Source: Sphingobium sp. CCH11-B1 (GTDB lineage: Bacteria; Pseudomonadota; Alphaproteobacteria; Sphingomonadales; Sphingomonadaceae). Taken from it: 28,893 nucleotides of DNA. Of the stretch, positions 1-7,875 are shown in pieces. The stretch spans positions 1-28,893 of the forward strand of contig NZ_LSJY01000015.1 in NCBI RefSeq assembly GCF_001556865.1. The letters run 5' to 3'. How positions within the stretch are numbered: the first letter of the stretch is position 1; each line of letters starts with the position of its first letter. The position numbers and the translations under genes were made by a program. Under the pieces are notes generated by a model. That model ran no database searches, was not told the DNA's origin, and was given only the letters and a program-made list of their open reading frames with translations.

Positions 1-1238
1 TAGAGCAGCGCCGGGCGCCCGCCGCCGCGAAAATCGGTCTGGATCGGCGCCATCAACACGGCCGCCTTCACCGGCATGCGGAAATCGCGTTCGAGAAGCC
101 TCAGCGTCGTCCGGTCGGGATAGAGGCCAAAGGGCAGACTCATCACAAGCAAAGTCGGATTGAGATAACTTTCCTCCTGCATCGAAAAGGGAAGGGGTTC
201 GCCTTCCCAAAGCCGTTTGGCGCGGGCGGCCAGGTCGCGGGCATGGGCGCGGTCGCGGCCGAACACCCAGACCGTCGGGATAACCCGCACGAACTTGCTG
301 TTGCCCGCTTCGTCGAGAATCCAGCCGATTTCCTCGATCTGCTTGCCGACCTCGACCGCGAAGCTGCCCGCAGCCTTCTGCGCCGAGAGGATTTGCGCGC
401 GCTTGTGGATCTCGAACTGCGAGTGATCGAACAGGATGTTGAGCGTGTAGAGGAAGGGTCCGCCAATCTGGTCGCTATCCTCCGACGCCCCGCGCATGCC
501 GCCCATCAACCGATTCGCGCGCTCGGCGGTGATCCGCCGCGCCGGCGCCTTGGGGGTGAGGCAGCGCGCCACCTGGTTTCCGAGAAATACCTCCGCGCCC
601 TCGAAGACGAGATCGGGGCCCGCATCGATGATCTGTTTGCCGATCGGAGGCGCGCCGACGGTCGTACCGTCCGCGAAGACACCTGGTGCGTTCTGCGCGA
701 CGCCATTGAAGATCCGCCGGTAGAAGGCGACCATCTCTTGCGGCGGAAGGCGGCGAATACCGAGCTTGGAGAGTTGCTCCTCGACCTGTCGGCGCAAATC
801 CTCGCCAAGCGGCCGTCGCGTCTTGATCGAGAGCAGGGTGCGGAAGTTGCGAACGGGGATTCCGTGCAACGCCTTGAGACCGTGACGCCCCTCGGAGAGA
901 TAGGCCCGGGTCTGGCGTGCCGAGGCCTGGATCAGCGGATCGTCCCGAGTCTTCAGATCGAGAAAGGCATCGAGGGCGTCGTCTATCAGCGGGTCCGCGA
1001 AGGTGTGGACCTGTAGGACAGTGCCGTCCGGAAACTGGATGTTGAGCAGGCCCTGCAGCGCGCCCTGGACATGGGCGAACATGTAGGCGGTGGGCACCAG
1101 TTCCCAGGCATGGCCCCAGGTGTCGTCGACGCACAGAAAGGCTTCGCTGTCCTCGTCCCATGCGACCAGCGGCAGGTAGTCGGAGAAGCTGTCGCGGCGC
1201 ACGGCGCTGCGCAAACGGGCATAGCTGAGCGCGCTCAT
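1..1238 (-). CDS. traC: TraC-like type IV secretion ATPase, N-terminal part (runs off left edge)
   Basis: This is the VirB4-type ATPase thought to power assembly of the conjugative pilus at the inner membrane. The frame is open from ATG at 1238 to the window edge, about 412 codons, so the C-terminal half is missing. The protein begins MSALSYARLRSAVRRD, followed by a DYLPLVAWDEDSEAFLCVDD stretch typical of the TraC N-terminal domain. The nucleotide-binding motifs should lie in the missing part, so ATPase function is inferred from family and position. The start overlaps the TraV stop as ATGA, which suggests translational coupling. It is the last visible gene of the leftward tra operon. Confidence 0.85.
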   Translation of the reverse strand, partial: MSALSYARLRSAVRRDSFSDYLPLVAWDEDSEAFLCVDDTWGHAWELVPTAYMFAHVQGALQGLLNIQFPDGTVLQVHTFADPLIDDALDAFLDLKTRDDPLIQASARQTRAYLSEGRHGLKALHGIPVRNFRTLLSIKTRRPLGEDLRRQVEEQLSKLGIRRLPPQEMVAFYRRIFNGVAQNAPGVFADGTTVGAPPIGKQIIDAGPDLVFEGAEVFLGNQVARCLTPKAPARRITAERANRLMGGMRGASEDSDQIGGPFLYTLNILFDHSQFEIHKRAQILSAQKAAGSFAVEVGKQIEEIGWILDEAGNSKFVRVIPTVWVFGRDRAHARDLAARAKRLWEGEPLPFSMQEESYLNPTLLVMSLPFGLYPDRTTLRLLERDFRMPVKAAVLMAPIQTDFRGGGRPALL

Positions 1239-1879
1239 GGCTTCGGCTCCGATGCAGGCGGTACGATCACGGGAACCGAAGGGGCTGTCTGCGGCTCGGG
1301 GGCGGGTTCACCATCGGAGGTGACGGCGTCGCGCACCTGCCCCAGGATCGGCGCCTGGGACGCGCGATCGGGCGAGGTGACAAGCGCGCCGCCGACGACC
1401 CACACAGGCTTGTCGATCACCGAATAGACATAGCGGGGCATGTAGAGCCGATCGGGGCGCTGGCGGTCGGCATAAGGCAGGATCAGCGTCCGCACCGTCC
1501 GTGCGGGCTTCAGCATCGGCGTGACCGGAGCCTCGATCAGCCCCTTGAGCTCGCGATAGACGCTGTCCCGATAGCTGCCATAGGCACTCCCGGCCGCTTC
1601 CACCCGCGAGCGCGGACTGCCTTTGGCCACATCCTGTCCCCGCAGCATCGCGCGGTCATTGGTGACCTTGGGGTCGGCCTTCGACACCACGCCGGCGACC
1701 GCGTCCTCATAGGCTTGGGTAGGATGGATGCACTGACCGTGATCGCTGTTCTTGCAGTCGAACTTTTCGGAATAGGGCGACATCATCGACCCGACTGTTG
1801 CGCAGCCGCCCAAGGCAACGAGCAGGCTCAACGAGAGCAGCGAACGATGCAGCGACGGGGGGAAAGCCGGTTTGGGCAT
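1235..1879 (-). CDS. traV: TraV-like outer-membrane lipoprotein of the type IV secretion core
   Basis: TraV is the small lipoprotein that, with TraK and TraB, forms the envelope-spanning core of F-type transfer systems. The chosen start (1879) gives 214 aa and has a good upstream AGGAGG. A longer frame reaches 1912 but would put an extra 11 residues before the signal peptide. Residues 1-25 form a lipoprotein signal, and the lipobox LGGC places the lipidated cysteine at residue 26. The mature part has further cysteines (FDCKNSDHGQCIHP), as TraV proteins often do. It lies between traB and traC and overlaps traC by 4 bp. TraV proteins diverge strongly, so the name rests on lipobox, size and position. 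Confidence 0.8.
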   Translation of the reverse strand: MPKPAFPPSLHRSLLSLSLLVALGGCATVGSMMSPYSEKFDCKNSDHGQCIHPTQAYEDAVAGVVSKADPKVTNDRAMLRGQDVAKGSPRSRVEAAGSAYGSYRDSVYRELKGLIEAPVTPMLKPARTVRTLILPYADRQRPDRLYMPRYVYSVIDKPVWVVGGALVTSPDRASQAPILGQVRDAVTSDGEPAPEPQTAPSVPVIVPPASEPKP

Positions 1880-1911
1880 GACGGAACCTCCTGAGGGAAG
1901 CGGCGGGCGCA

Positions 1912-3219
1912 TCAGAACTTGCTCCCGACGGTCGGCTTGATCTCGAGAGCGAGGCCCTCCTGGATGACGACCACGACATCCTTCGCCGCGCCGACCTCGA
2001 CGACGGGACCCGCCTGTCGGGCAAGGTCGAGGTAGAAGTCAGTGAGTTTGTCGGACGATTTGGAAAGGCCGCCCGCGACACCGGACTTGATCGCATCACC
2101 GGCATCCAGACTACGCACGCTGCCCAGCGCCGAGGTCGAAAGACTGCCGAACGAGCTTTCGACCGATTGCGAGATGCCCGCTATCGTACCAGCGATGAAG
2201 GAGCGCGCGAGCGTTGCCCCGGCGCGGGTCACCACCTTACCAGAAAGGCCCTTCTTGCCATCGGCATCGACGAAGAAGCCTTTGATCGCCTGGTCGACCA
2301 CTGCGTGGCTTTCGAAGTCCACGCAGGAGATCGAGACGAGCTGGATCTCGACCCTTTCCTTGGCGAGGCTGCCGGTCGCGTTGCCGACGACGAAGCAGCC
2401 GGCGAGATTGGCCTTGACCTCATTGGGGAGGACGGCAGGCGCCTGGACCCTCGCGATGATCGGCTCGGGGTTACTGGTCGCGTCTCGGCTCGCCAGCGCG
2501 TCGATGCCCGTCAGGAGACGCGCCTTCATGAAACCAGGTGGCAAATAGATCGTCCGTTTCCCTTTTTTTGACGAAGGCGAGCTGCCTGCACCTCCCTCTG
2601 CTGTCTGGCTGGAAGTGGCCGCGCCGATCGCGCCCACCTGACGTTCTGTCGGCGGCGCAGGTGGTGCGGACGGCGCTGCCGGCGGGCTGGGCGGTGGGGG
2701 AATCTCATCGGCAGCGCCCTTCGCGTCTGCCGGAGCAGGCGGATAGGCAGGCGCGTCGCCGGGGATGGCAGGCGGCAAATCACCGCCATCGCCTGTCGTG
2801 GGCGCGCGGAAGCTGCCTCCCGCACCGGGTACAATCTTGCCTTCCTCAATCGCGGTGACGCGGTCACCAAGCAGAGACTGCCCGTCGAGAATCTTCTGCA
2901 AGTCCCCGCGCAGCTTCACCTCGAGGCTGTCGCCGCGCAGACCGGCGCCCATGTCGAGGTTCGACACCTGAGGTGCCTTGGGCGCCTCCTTTTGACCGCT
3001 GGTGCTGGCCGTATAAAGGCCAATCCCCACCATCGCGATCGTCGACACCACGCCCAACTGCTTGGCGCGCAGCTTTTGGTCGGAAGTAAGCTTCGCCCAC
3101 TGCGCCGGCAGATCGAGTAAAGCGGGCCGCGACGGCGCGCCATTCGTTGCGTCATCATCAGCGATTGTATGCGGGGCCGATGCTGGCGCGGCCCGCGGAG
3201 TTTCGTCTGGCGAGATCAT
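1912..3219 (-). CDS. traB: TraB-like (VirB10 family) type IV secretion core protein
   Basis: The product is 435 aa. TraB is anchored in the inner membrane and crosses the periplasm to the outer-membrane complex. A short cytoplasmic N-terminus is followed by one membrane segment at about residues 55-71. Next come a charged region with the LLGDRVTAIEEGKIV stretch, a proline-rich spacer at about 140-195, and a C-terminal beta-rich domain starting near YLPPGFMKARLLTGIDA, which is characteristic of TraB. Later segments (GCFVVGNATGSLAKERVEIQLVSISC, here split by family comparison rather than by structure) match the VirB10-type barrel region. The start overlaps the traK stop by 4 bp (ATGA). Length is within the usual TraB range. 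Confidence 0.92.
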   Translation of the reverse strand: MISPDETPRAAPASAPHTIADDDATNGAPSRPALLDLPAQWAKLTSDQKLRAKQLGVVSTIAMVGIGLYTASTSGQKEAPKAPQVSNLDMGAGLRGDSLEVKLRGDLQKILDGQSLLGDRVTAIEEGKIVPGAGGSFRAPTTGDGGDLPPAIPGDAPAYPPAPADAKGAADEIPPPPSPPAAPSAPPAPPTERQVGAIGAATSSQTAEGGAGSSPSSKKGKRTIYLPPGFMKARLLTGIDALASRDATSNPEPIIARVQAPAVLPNEVKANLAGCFVVGNATGSLAKERVEIQLVSISCVDFESHAVVDQAIKGFFVDADGKKGLSGKVVTRAGATLARSFIAGTIAGISQSVESSFGSLSTSALGSVRSLDAGDAIKSGVAGGLSKSSDKLTDFYLDLARQAGPVVEVGAAKDVVVVIQEGLALEIKPTVGSKF

Positions 3220-3995
3220 GACTGAACGCTCCGGCGCACGACGATCAGCCTGGCTGTCTCATTCGGACCCAGCGTCAGCCGATCGATCGTGATGGCGAAG
3301 ATCTCCGCGCCGAGCGCGGTATCGAGAAAGTCCCGCTCATCGAACGTGACTGCGGAATTGGTGCGGACCAGATACTCGCTGACGGAGAGCCCGGCCCCCT
3401 CCACTTCGAGCCGTCTCCGCTCGGTCAGCGAGGCGCTGGGCAGGTCAGCCAGAACGAGCCGGTCGCGTGAAGGCGCCACCTCGGAGAAGGACGCCGGCAC
3501 CCGCTCCTGAAGGATCGCCAATATGATCCCGACCGCGCGTTCCTCCTCCACGAGAGGCCCGAGCAGCGCATCGTTTGCGCGCGCGCGCTGGACGTGTCCG
3601 GGCACCAGCGTCACGGTCTGAGCCGGGATGTCGGTGGGTTCGGCGTAGAGCGGATAGATCGCCCCGTTGCACGAGACGAAGAATTCCGACGGCGTCGTCA
3701 CATAGGTGCGTGTCTTGGCCCCCATATCGTCAGTCTCGAGCACGAGAAACTTGACCCAGGCGTCAGATCCGCCCCGCTCGACGGCCAATCCCTTCTCGGC
3801 CGAGAATTTGACGTCCTCGATGTCGCCTCCGACACACACGATGTGATTGACGTCGCGGTTTGAAAGCCGGATTCGGCTGGTCTGATCGGGAAGCGCCGCG
3901 ACCGACTGGGCGAGCGCTGGAGCGGCGGCGGGGAGGGATGCGACAAGCATCCCTGCGAGGCTGGCGAGCCTCGCTCGGTTACCGGACATCGGCAC
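3216..3995 (-). CDS. traK: TraK-like periplasmic type IV secretion protein
   Basis: TraK is the VirB9-like secreted component that links TraV at the outer membrane to TraB. The product is 259 aa with an N-terminal signal peptide (MPMSGNRARLASLAGMLVAS and onward, probable cleavage after ALA at residue 29). The start is most likely GTG at 3995, because AGGAGGAG lies 7 bases upstream; an ATG two codons later (3989) would be too far from it. Residues near VNHIVCVGGDIEDVKFSAEKGLAVE resemble the beta-rich N-terminal domain of TraK. The 5' end overlaps traE by 17 bp and the 3' end overlaps traB by 4 bp, consistent with one transcript. Confidence 0.88.
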   Translation of the reverse strand: MPMSGNRARLASLAGMLVASLPAAAPALAQSVAALPDQTSRIRLSNRDVNHIVCVGGDIEDVKFSAEKGLAVERGGSDAWVKFLVLETDDMGAKTRTYVTTPSEFFVSCNGAIYPLYAEPTDIPAQTVTLVPGHVQRARANDALLGPLVEEERAVGIILAILQERVPASFSEVAPSRDRLVLADLPSASLTERRRLEVEGAGLSVSEYLVRTNSAVTFDERDFLDTALGAEIFAITIDRLTLGPNETARLIVVRRSVQS

Positions 3996-4614
3996 TGAAA
4001 TTCTCCTCCTGGAGGGCGGTCAGCCAGAAACGGCCATTCTCGAGCGCGTAGCGAATGCGCAGATTGCCTCGGAATTTGCGGATCACGCCGCCGATGACGC
4101 GAACCTTCTCGACCGGTATAAGAACCTCGCTGCCGGTCCAGGTGACGGGCTGATCGCCGCGGATATAGGTCGCGATCGAGAGTGTCGGATTGTTGCCGAG
4201 CTCGTCCAGCAGCCGGTTCAGGCTATCCCGCAGGCCGTTATAGGCGCTCGGATGTGCGATGCGCAGCAGCTCTTGGAACTGCCGGTCCGCTGAATAGGAA
4301 GAATAGGTGCCGGCGAGCGCGACGATGTTGAACGTGATCGCGCGAAGGTAGCTCTCGGAGGGCTTGTTGCCGGTCACATACAGATCGCCGTCCGCGCCGA
4401 ATGGAACCACCACCGTGCGGGTGTTCTGGTTCGAAGTATAGATGACCGTACCGAGTACCGCGGTGATGCCGAACAGTCCGGCGATCGCGACCTTGAGCAG
4501 CCGGTTCTCCTCGAAGAGATTGGCCGAGCCCTGCAGATAGCGATGCAGATGCCAGCTCGGCCGCGTGTCGCCGATCATGTCGGGCTGGCGCTTGCGCCTG
4601 GAGGAATGAGCCAT
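3979..4614 (-). CDS. traE: TraE-like type IV secretion assembly protein
   Basis: The product is 211 aa. TraE is a VirB8-like inner-membrane component needed for pilus assembly. A positively charged cytoplasmic N-terminus includes HRYLQGSANLFEENRLLK, close to the conserved TraE start. One membrane segment follows at about residues 40-60, then a periplasmic domain with VVPFGADGDLYVTGNKPSESYLR, which is typical of the family. The gene starts 5 bp after traL ends and its 3' end overlaps traK. The ribosome site is weak, so translation may depend on traL. Confidence 0.93.
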   Translation of the reverse strand: MAHSSRRKRQPDMIGDTRPSWHLHRYLQGSANLFEENRLLKVAIAGLFGITAVLGTVIYTSNQNTRTVVVPFGADGDLYVTGNKPSESYLRAITFNIVALAGTYSSYSADRQFQELLRIAHPSAYNGLRDSLNRLLDELGNNPTLSIATYIRGDQPVTWTGSEVLIPVEKVRVIGGVIRKFRGNLRIRYALENGRFWLTALQEENFSADVR

Positions 4615-4619
4615 CTCGC

Positions 4620-4886
4620 CTACTCGAAGAAGCGGGTCTGGGTCGGACCCGGATAGTTGCGGAAGCGGGCAAGGCCCCAGCGCCAGGCCAGATGCGGGAT
4701 GAACCCGCGCGGCTTGGTCCGCTTCCAGGGGATGAACAGGAGAAGAGCGCCGATGAGCGACCAGCCGATGAACCCGCCGACGATGACCGCGACGAAGATC
4801 ACGCTCATGACGACAATGAACTCCTGACTGTCGAACCAGAGGATCTGGACCGGCCGGTGCAGGAACTGCGGCAGACGTTCGTCCAC
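4620..4886 (-). CDS. traL: TraL-like small inner-membrane protein (VirB3 family)
   Basis: The product is 88 aa. TraL is a small membrane protein of the VirB3 type associated with the secretion ATPase and pilus assembly. The sequence begins MDERLPQFLHRPVQILWFDS, a recognisable TraL opening. A hydrophobic stretch at about residues 23-53 can form one or two membrane passes. A basic, proline-containing segment (PWKRTKPRGFIPHLAWRWGL) follows, and the end is GPTQTRFFE. The start is GTG at 4886, with GGGAG about 6 bases upstream. It sits directly before traE, and a 107-bp gap separates it from traA. Confidence 0.93.
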   Translation of the reverse strand: MDERLPQFLHRPVQILWFDSQEFIVVMSVIFVAVIVGGFIGWSLIGALLLFIPWKRTKPRGFIPHLAWRWGLARFRNYPGPTQTRFFE

Positions 4887-4993
4887 GCTCTTCTCCCTTG
4901 CTTCACCACGCCGCTGGGCGTGGATTGCGGAAGGCGACCACCGCCTCCCGTTCCGTTGCGCGGGCGCCGGCTATCCGGCAGCCCGGCAATTCT

Positions 4994-5311
4994 TCAGATC
5001 ACCATGCCGAAGGTCTGGAGGATCGAATCCGCCTTGATGAGGCAGACCGCCGCCACGATCGTGGGAATGCCGATCATGATGTTCGAGAAGAGCCGCGAAA
5101 CGCCGAACAGGAAGGCGGCAACGCCACCGACAAAGCCGAGCGGACCCTTGACGCCCTGGTTCACGACGATGTCGTAGATGTCGTAACCAAGGTCGCCTGC
5201 CGCCGGTGCCTGGAAGGCGTAGGCGACGCTCGTGCCAGCGATCACGGCCAGGAGGAAAAGGACCGCCGCGTCGATCGTGCGGAACGTCCTTCCCCGAAGA
5301 GCAGTCAACAT
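4994..5311 (-). CDS. traA: TraA-like conjugative pilin precursor
   Basis: The product is 105 aa from ATG 5311, which has AAGGAG 7 bases upstream; a longer frame reaches 5332 but lacks this support. Residues 1-32 form a long signal sequence ending AYA, as expected for a pilin processed by signal peptidase. The mature part of about 73 aa has a short linker and two hydrophobic segments (about 58-70 and 78-93) separated by a short basic turn (VSRLFSN). This is the fold plan of F-type pilin. Its place before traL supports the name. No cyclisation or acetylation signal can be judged from sequence. Confidence 0.78.
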   Translation of the reverse strand: MLTALRGRTFRTIDAAVLFLLAVIAGTSVAYAFQAPAAGDLGYDIYDIVVNQGVKGPLGFVGGVAAFLFGVSRLFSNIMIGIPTIVAAVCLIKADSILQTFGMVI

Positions 5312-5326
5312 ATACAGTCTCCTTCT

Positions 5327-5340
5327 GACCAAATGTGGTC
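5327..5340. repeat. short inverted repeat upstream of traA
   Basis: The sequence gacca-aatg-tggtc is a perfect 5-bp inverted repeat with a 4-base spacer. It ends 3 bases before the traA ribosome site (read on the minus strand). It could be an operator or a small hairpin in the traA leader. At this length it could also be chance. Confidence 0.3.
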
Positions 5341-5484
5341 GTCTTTGGAGCCATCCCGATCATGCTTGCCGGCACCGACGAGTGATCGTTTCCGGCCGGC
5401 GAGGGCGCAGGACGGCTCCCGGAGGCGCGCCCCAGCCGGCATCCCGGTCCTCGCCGGCGCAAGCAGGGCGCACGGGCGAGGTCC

Positions 5485-5499
5485 GCCAAAATCTTTGGC
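5485..5499 (-). terminator. hairpin just downstream of dsbC
   Basis: The sequence gccaaa-atc-tttggc is a perfect 6-bp stem with a 3-base loop, 7 bases beyond the dsbC stop codon in the direction of transcription. No run of U follows, so strong intrinsic termination is not expected. It could mark a partial stop or an mRNA-end stabiliser between dsbC and traA. Confidence 0.35.
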
Positions 5500-5506
5500 A
5501 TTGGTC

Positions 5507-6265
5507 TCAGGGGCTGGCTTTGCCCTTGCTCGCTTCGAGGAAGGCCTCGAGTTCGGCCTGCTGGAAGCCGGACACCAGCTTCCCCTCGACGAAAAGCGTC
5601 GGTGTACCCGAGACCCCCATTTTGCGGACGGTTTCGGCGTCGCGAGCGACCTTCTCGGCGCCGGCACGGCATTTGCGCAACGCGCTGGGGTGTGCGCCGG
5701 CATAGACCGCCTTGAACGTTGCCTCTCGGTCCGGAGAGCAAAGGATATGCTCCGCCTTCGCAGCGGCCTCAGGATGGATGCCGCTCACGAAATAGACCAG
5801 CCGCTGAACCGGCTTGCCTTCCGCTTCCTTCGCCAGCCAGAAGCGCTCGAGCGCCTGGCAATAGGGGCAGTCGGGGTCAGTGAATTCGATCACCCTCGGC
5901 GCGCCTGCGGGACCGATAACCAGAGCATTTGCCTGATCGATGGCGCCGAGACGTTTCCGCGCGCTGGCATCCTGGGCAAGGGCCGTCAGATTGACGCCAT
6001 TTTTGTCATAGACTGCGGCGAAGAGGAGATGCTGGCTTTCCGGCGCGAAATAGATGACTCGTCCACCGGCGATGGCCTGATATATTGGGCCACTGATAGG
6101 CGCTGGACCAAAGTCCTCGAAAGTCAGGTTGGTGAAGGTCTGGCGTAGCTGGCGCTGTGCCTCCGCCGCGGCGGCCGTGAGTGGTTCGGTGCCGCTATCC
6201 TGAGCATAGGCGGGTGCGGTCGCGCAAAGCAGCGCTGCCGCGATCAGCTTAGCGCTGCGATACAT
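5507..6265 (-). CDS. dsbC: DsbC-like periplasmic disulfide isomerase of the transfer operon
   Basis: The product is 252 aa. It should act in the periplasm to form or reshuffle disulfides in transfer proteins; the small upstream protein and TraV both contain cysteines. Residues 1-21 form a signal peptide ending AYA. An N-terminal region of about 90 residues resembles the DsbC dimerisation domain. The thioredoxin-fold domain carries the active site CPYC at residues 133-136 and the cis-proline loop GTPTLFV (Pro222). A second cysteine pair (C176, C199) is at the position of the structural disulfide in DsbC. Start ATG 6265 has GGAG 7 bases upstream. DsbC homologues are common in F-type and SXT/IncA-C transfer regions. 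Confidence 0.87.
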   Translation of the reverse strand: MYRSAKLIAAALLCATAPAYAQDSGTEPLTAAAAEAQRQLRQTFTNLTFEDFGPAPISGPIYQAIAGGRVIYFAPESQHLLFAAVYDKNGVNLTALAQDASARKRLGAIDQANALVIGPAGAPRVIEFTDPDCPYCQALERFWLAKEAEGKPVQRLVYFVSGIHPEAAAKAEHILCSPDREATFKAVYAGAHPSALRKCRAGAEKVARDAETVRKMGVSGTPTLFVEGKLVSGFQQAELEAFLEASKGKASP

Positions 6266-6548
6266 GATTGGACTCCGGACGCACGAGGGAGGTGGGCGCG
6301 AATAGTCGGCTATCGAGGGTGAGCGAGTTGCCCAGCCTGATAACCGTCTGGATCACGGGAGGCTTCGGATGCTCGACCTTTTCACGGATCGCGAAGCCGG
6401 AATCGCTCTGCACGACGACGAGTTTGGCGCTCTCTGCGCAAGGATAGGCCTCGGCGTCGGGCCGGTAACTCTGGGCTTGAGCCGGCATGGAAGCAATGCC
6501 GAGCAACAATGCCCCGGCAAGCATCGGCAATGGGCATGGAAAGTCCAT
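6249..6548 (-). CDS. small secreted protein at the head of the tra operon, function unknown
   Basis: The product is 99 aa from ATG 6548, with GAGGAG 9 bases upstream. An in-frame ATG at 6557 directly abuts that ribosome site and is less likely. Residues 1-25 or so form a signal peptide (LPMLAGALLLGIASMPAQAQ). The mature protein is short with one cysteine and no family I recognise. The 3' end overlaps dsbC by 17 bp, so the two are probably co-translated. Sequestration or folding in the envelope with DsbC is possible but not shown. Confidence 0.65.
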   Translation of the reverse strand: MDFPCPLPMLAGALLLGIASMPAQAQSYRPDAEAYPCAESAKLVVVQSDSGFAIREKVEHPKPPVIQTVIRLGNSLTLDSRLFAPTSLVRPESNHVSQR

Positions 6549-6696
6549 GGCACGCATCTCCTCGTGGCGCCGCGAGGCGCTCGGGTTTGGGTTTTGGATG
6601 ACCCGGGCGAGAGAGCTCGGACTTTAGGTCCGTGGGCTCCGCCGATCCGGTGCGTCTCAAGGCATGACGATCACCGATGACCGCCGCAATAGGGTG

Positions 6697-6710
6697 GGCA
6701 CTGAAGTGCC
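6697..6710. promoter_or_regulatory. inverted repeat, candidate operator
   Basis: The sequence ggcact-ga-agtgcc is a perfect 6-bp inverted repeat with a 2-base centre. It lies in the divergent spacer, and its half-site matches part of the repeat at 6787-6816. The near-symmetrical spacing suits a dimeric repressor. No regulator can be assigned from sequence. Confidence 0.4.
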
Positions 6711-6786
6711 GAAGCGGCGAAACAAAGCACCGTTAGGGCGAAAGTGGCCAGATGATCTCGACACGCGTTGAAAAGAACAGGTTTGA

Positions 6787-6816
6787 GCAAAAACGGCACT
6801 ATAATGCCGCTTTTGC
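6787..6816. promoter_or_regulatory. 12-bp inverted repeat with TATAAT at its centre (operator or bidirectional terminator)
   Basis: Arms gcaaaaacggca and tgccgcttttgc pair at 11 of 12 positions around a ctataa loop. The centre contains TATAAT (6800-6805), which would be a good -10 box, but I see no well-spaced -35 box. A-rich and T-rich outer arms would also suit a bidirectional intrinsic terminator. The inner half-site GGCACT also occurs at 6697. Confidence 0.45.
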
Positions 6817-6894
6817 CTCCATTCGTCGCGGATTTGCACCTGCCTGGTGGCGGCACCGGGCGACGCAACGCTAGTCTAGGCAGGAGAAGGGGTG

Positions 6895-7344
6895 ATGGCT
6901 CGAGCGAGACGCAGCTTCAAGCTCCGGTTATCACCGGCCGGTCTGGACGTCCTCATTGATTCCCATTGCCATCTGATTCGCGTCACGCGCTCATTGATCG
7001 CCTGGGGCACCACGCTCCACGTAGCTGTAGAGCATCTCGAGACGCTTCCGACGGCCGAGATCATCGATCGGCTGAAAGCGCGGGAGCTCGACTGCCTTGG
7101 CGGTGGGGAGGAGCACCACGTGGGCGCCTCACATCATCTCTGGGAAGTCGCCACACGCATAACCGAGCGTGTCCAGCAAAGCGCGCCCGGCCAACGGCAG
7201 CCCAACCTCGGTAGGATCTATATTCTTGCGCTGATGCAGATACCCAAAGCTGACCAGATGGACCTTATCTGTGCTTTTGAGCGAGCGCTGCAGTCCGGGG
7301 CAAGAATGCCGGCCGTACGTGATGACAATGATCTTGCTGGGTAA
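6895..7344 (+). CDS. conserved-looking hypothetical protein, 149 aa
   Basis: The frame starts at ATG 6895 (a GTG precedes it at 6892) after a purine-rich ribosome site (caggagaagg). The product is 149 aa, rich in His and charged residues, with no signal peptide or membrane segment. The central part (HLETLPTAEIIDRLKARELDCL) looks helical. I do not recognise a family. Codon usage is less biased than in the tra genes, and the frame could be a decayed gene. The ribosome site and an uninterrupted frame support it; nothing else does. Confidence 0.5.
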   Translation: MARARRSFKLRLSPAGLDVLIDSHCHLIRVTRSLIAWGTTLHVAVEHLETLPTAEIIDRLKARELDCLGGGEEHHVGASHHLWEVATRITERVQQSAPGQRQPNLGRIYILALMQIPKADQMDLICAFERALQSGARMPAVRDDNDLAG

Positions 7345-7372
7345 ATCCCGACAAAGTGGCCGAGGTTGTGAA

Positions 7373-7401
7373 TTGACACTGGTGGTAAGTACACCTTAGC
7401 A
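7373..7401 (+). promoter_or_regulatory. candidate promoter for the XRE-GntR regulator pair
   Basis: TTGACA at 7373-7378 matches the -35 consensus. TTAGCA at 7396-7401, 17 bases later, is a poor -10 match. The next gene starts at 7456 with AAGGAG before it, so the distance is reasonable. ggtg...cacc half-sites within the spacer could be an operator. Confidence 0.35.
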
Positions 7402-7455
7402 TTCGACTTACGGAATTGCCTTGGCGGGCGGAATCTCCCGTAAGGAGACGCGGAT

Positions 7456-7875
7456 ATGTCGCAAATGTTAGCGACTTCCGTTGCTGAAAGTCCAATCCTG
7501 TACGTCAAAGTGCAGTCGGGACGGCAAATTGAAGAGGCACGGAAGAAACGGCGCCTGACGCAACGCGAACTGGCGCGAGAACTTGGCATGGGTGTTCGCT
7601 GGCTTCGCGAGATCGAGGGCGGCAATCCTCGTTCGCGGCTCGACGATCATCTCGCTTGCGCCTACCGCCTTGGTCTGTCGACAGGCCATATCCTTATTCC
7701 GCTCCTCTTCGCCGGACAGAGGATGTGTTTTCCGCATCAACTGGCAACCGGGGACCTCAGCGATCTTGAAAGGATGTGTATCGAACTCATCGCACAGCGT
7801 AATCTCGACCATCTGACAAGAGCTTTGACACCAGCGTGGCCGGCTGCAGCAGCCCCGGTTGGTCCCAGCTTATGA
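7456..7875 (+). CDS. XRE-family helix-turn-helix regulator
   Basis: The product is 139 aa, starting at ATG 7456 with an upstream aaggag. Residues 22-79 form a Cro/CI-type helix-turn-helix domain: the pattern GRQIEEARKKRRLTQRELAR, then ELGMGVRWLREIEGG, is close to the HipB/Y4mF-like subgroup. The C-terminal 50 residues have no recognisable domain. The stop overlaps the next regulator gene, so the two are probably made together. The adjacent gene is not a HipA kinase or obvious toxin, so a simple toxin-antitoxin pair is not supported. Control of the lasso genes 0.8 kb downstream is plausible from position only. Confidence 0.85.
   Translation: MSQMLATSVAESPILYVKVQSGRQIEEARKKRRLTQRELARELGMGVRWLREIEGGNPRSRLDDHLACAYRLGLSTGHILIPLLFAGQRMCFPHQLATGDLSDLERMCIELIAQRNLDHLTRALTPAWPAAAAPVGPSL

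Larger units (their letters stand above)
6549..6894. other. divergent spacer between the tra block and the plus-strand genes
   Basis: This stretch of about 346 bp lies between the leftward tra operon and the rightward unknown gene at 6895. No convincing coding sequence was seen. It should hold promoters for both directions and contains two inverted repeats that share GGCACT (6697-6710 and 6787-6816). It is richer in A/T around 6760-6820 than its flanks. Confidence 0.6.

Noticed and set aside
243..1016. 257-codon plus-strand frame
   Set aside because: It is antisense to the TraC reading frame, which has clear family sequence.
4898..6148. 416-codon plus-strand frame opposite dsbC and traA
   Set aside because: It covers the antisense of two recognised genes and has no family features.
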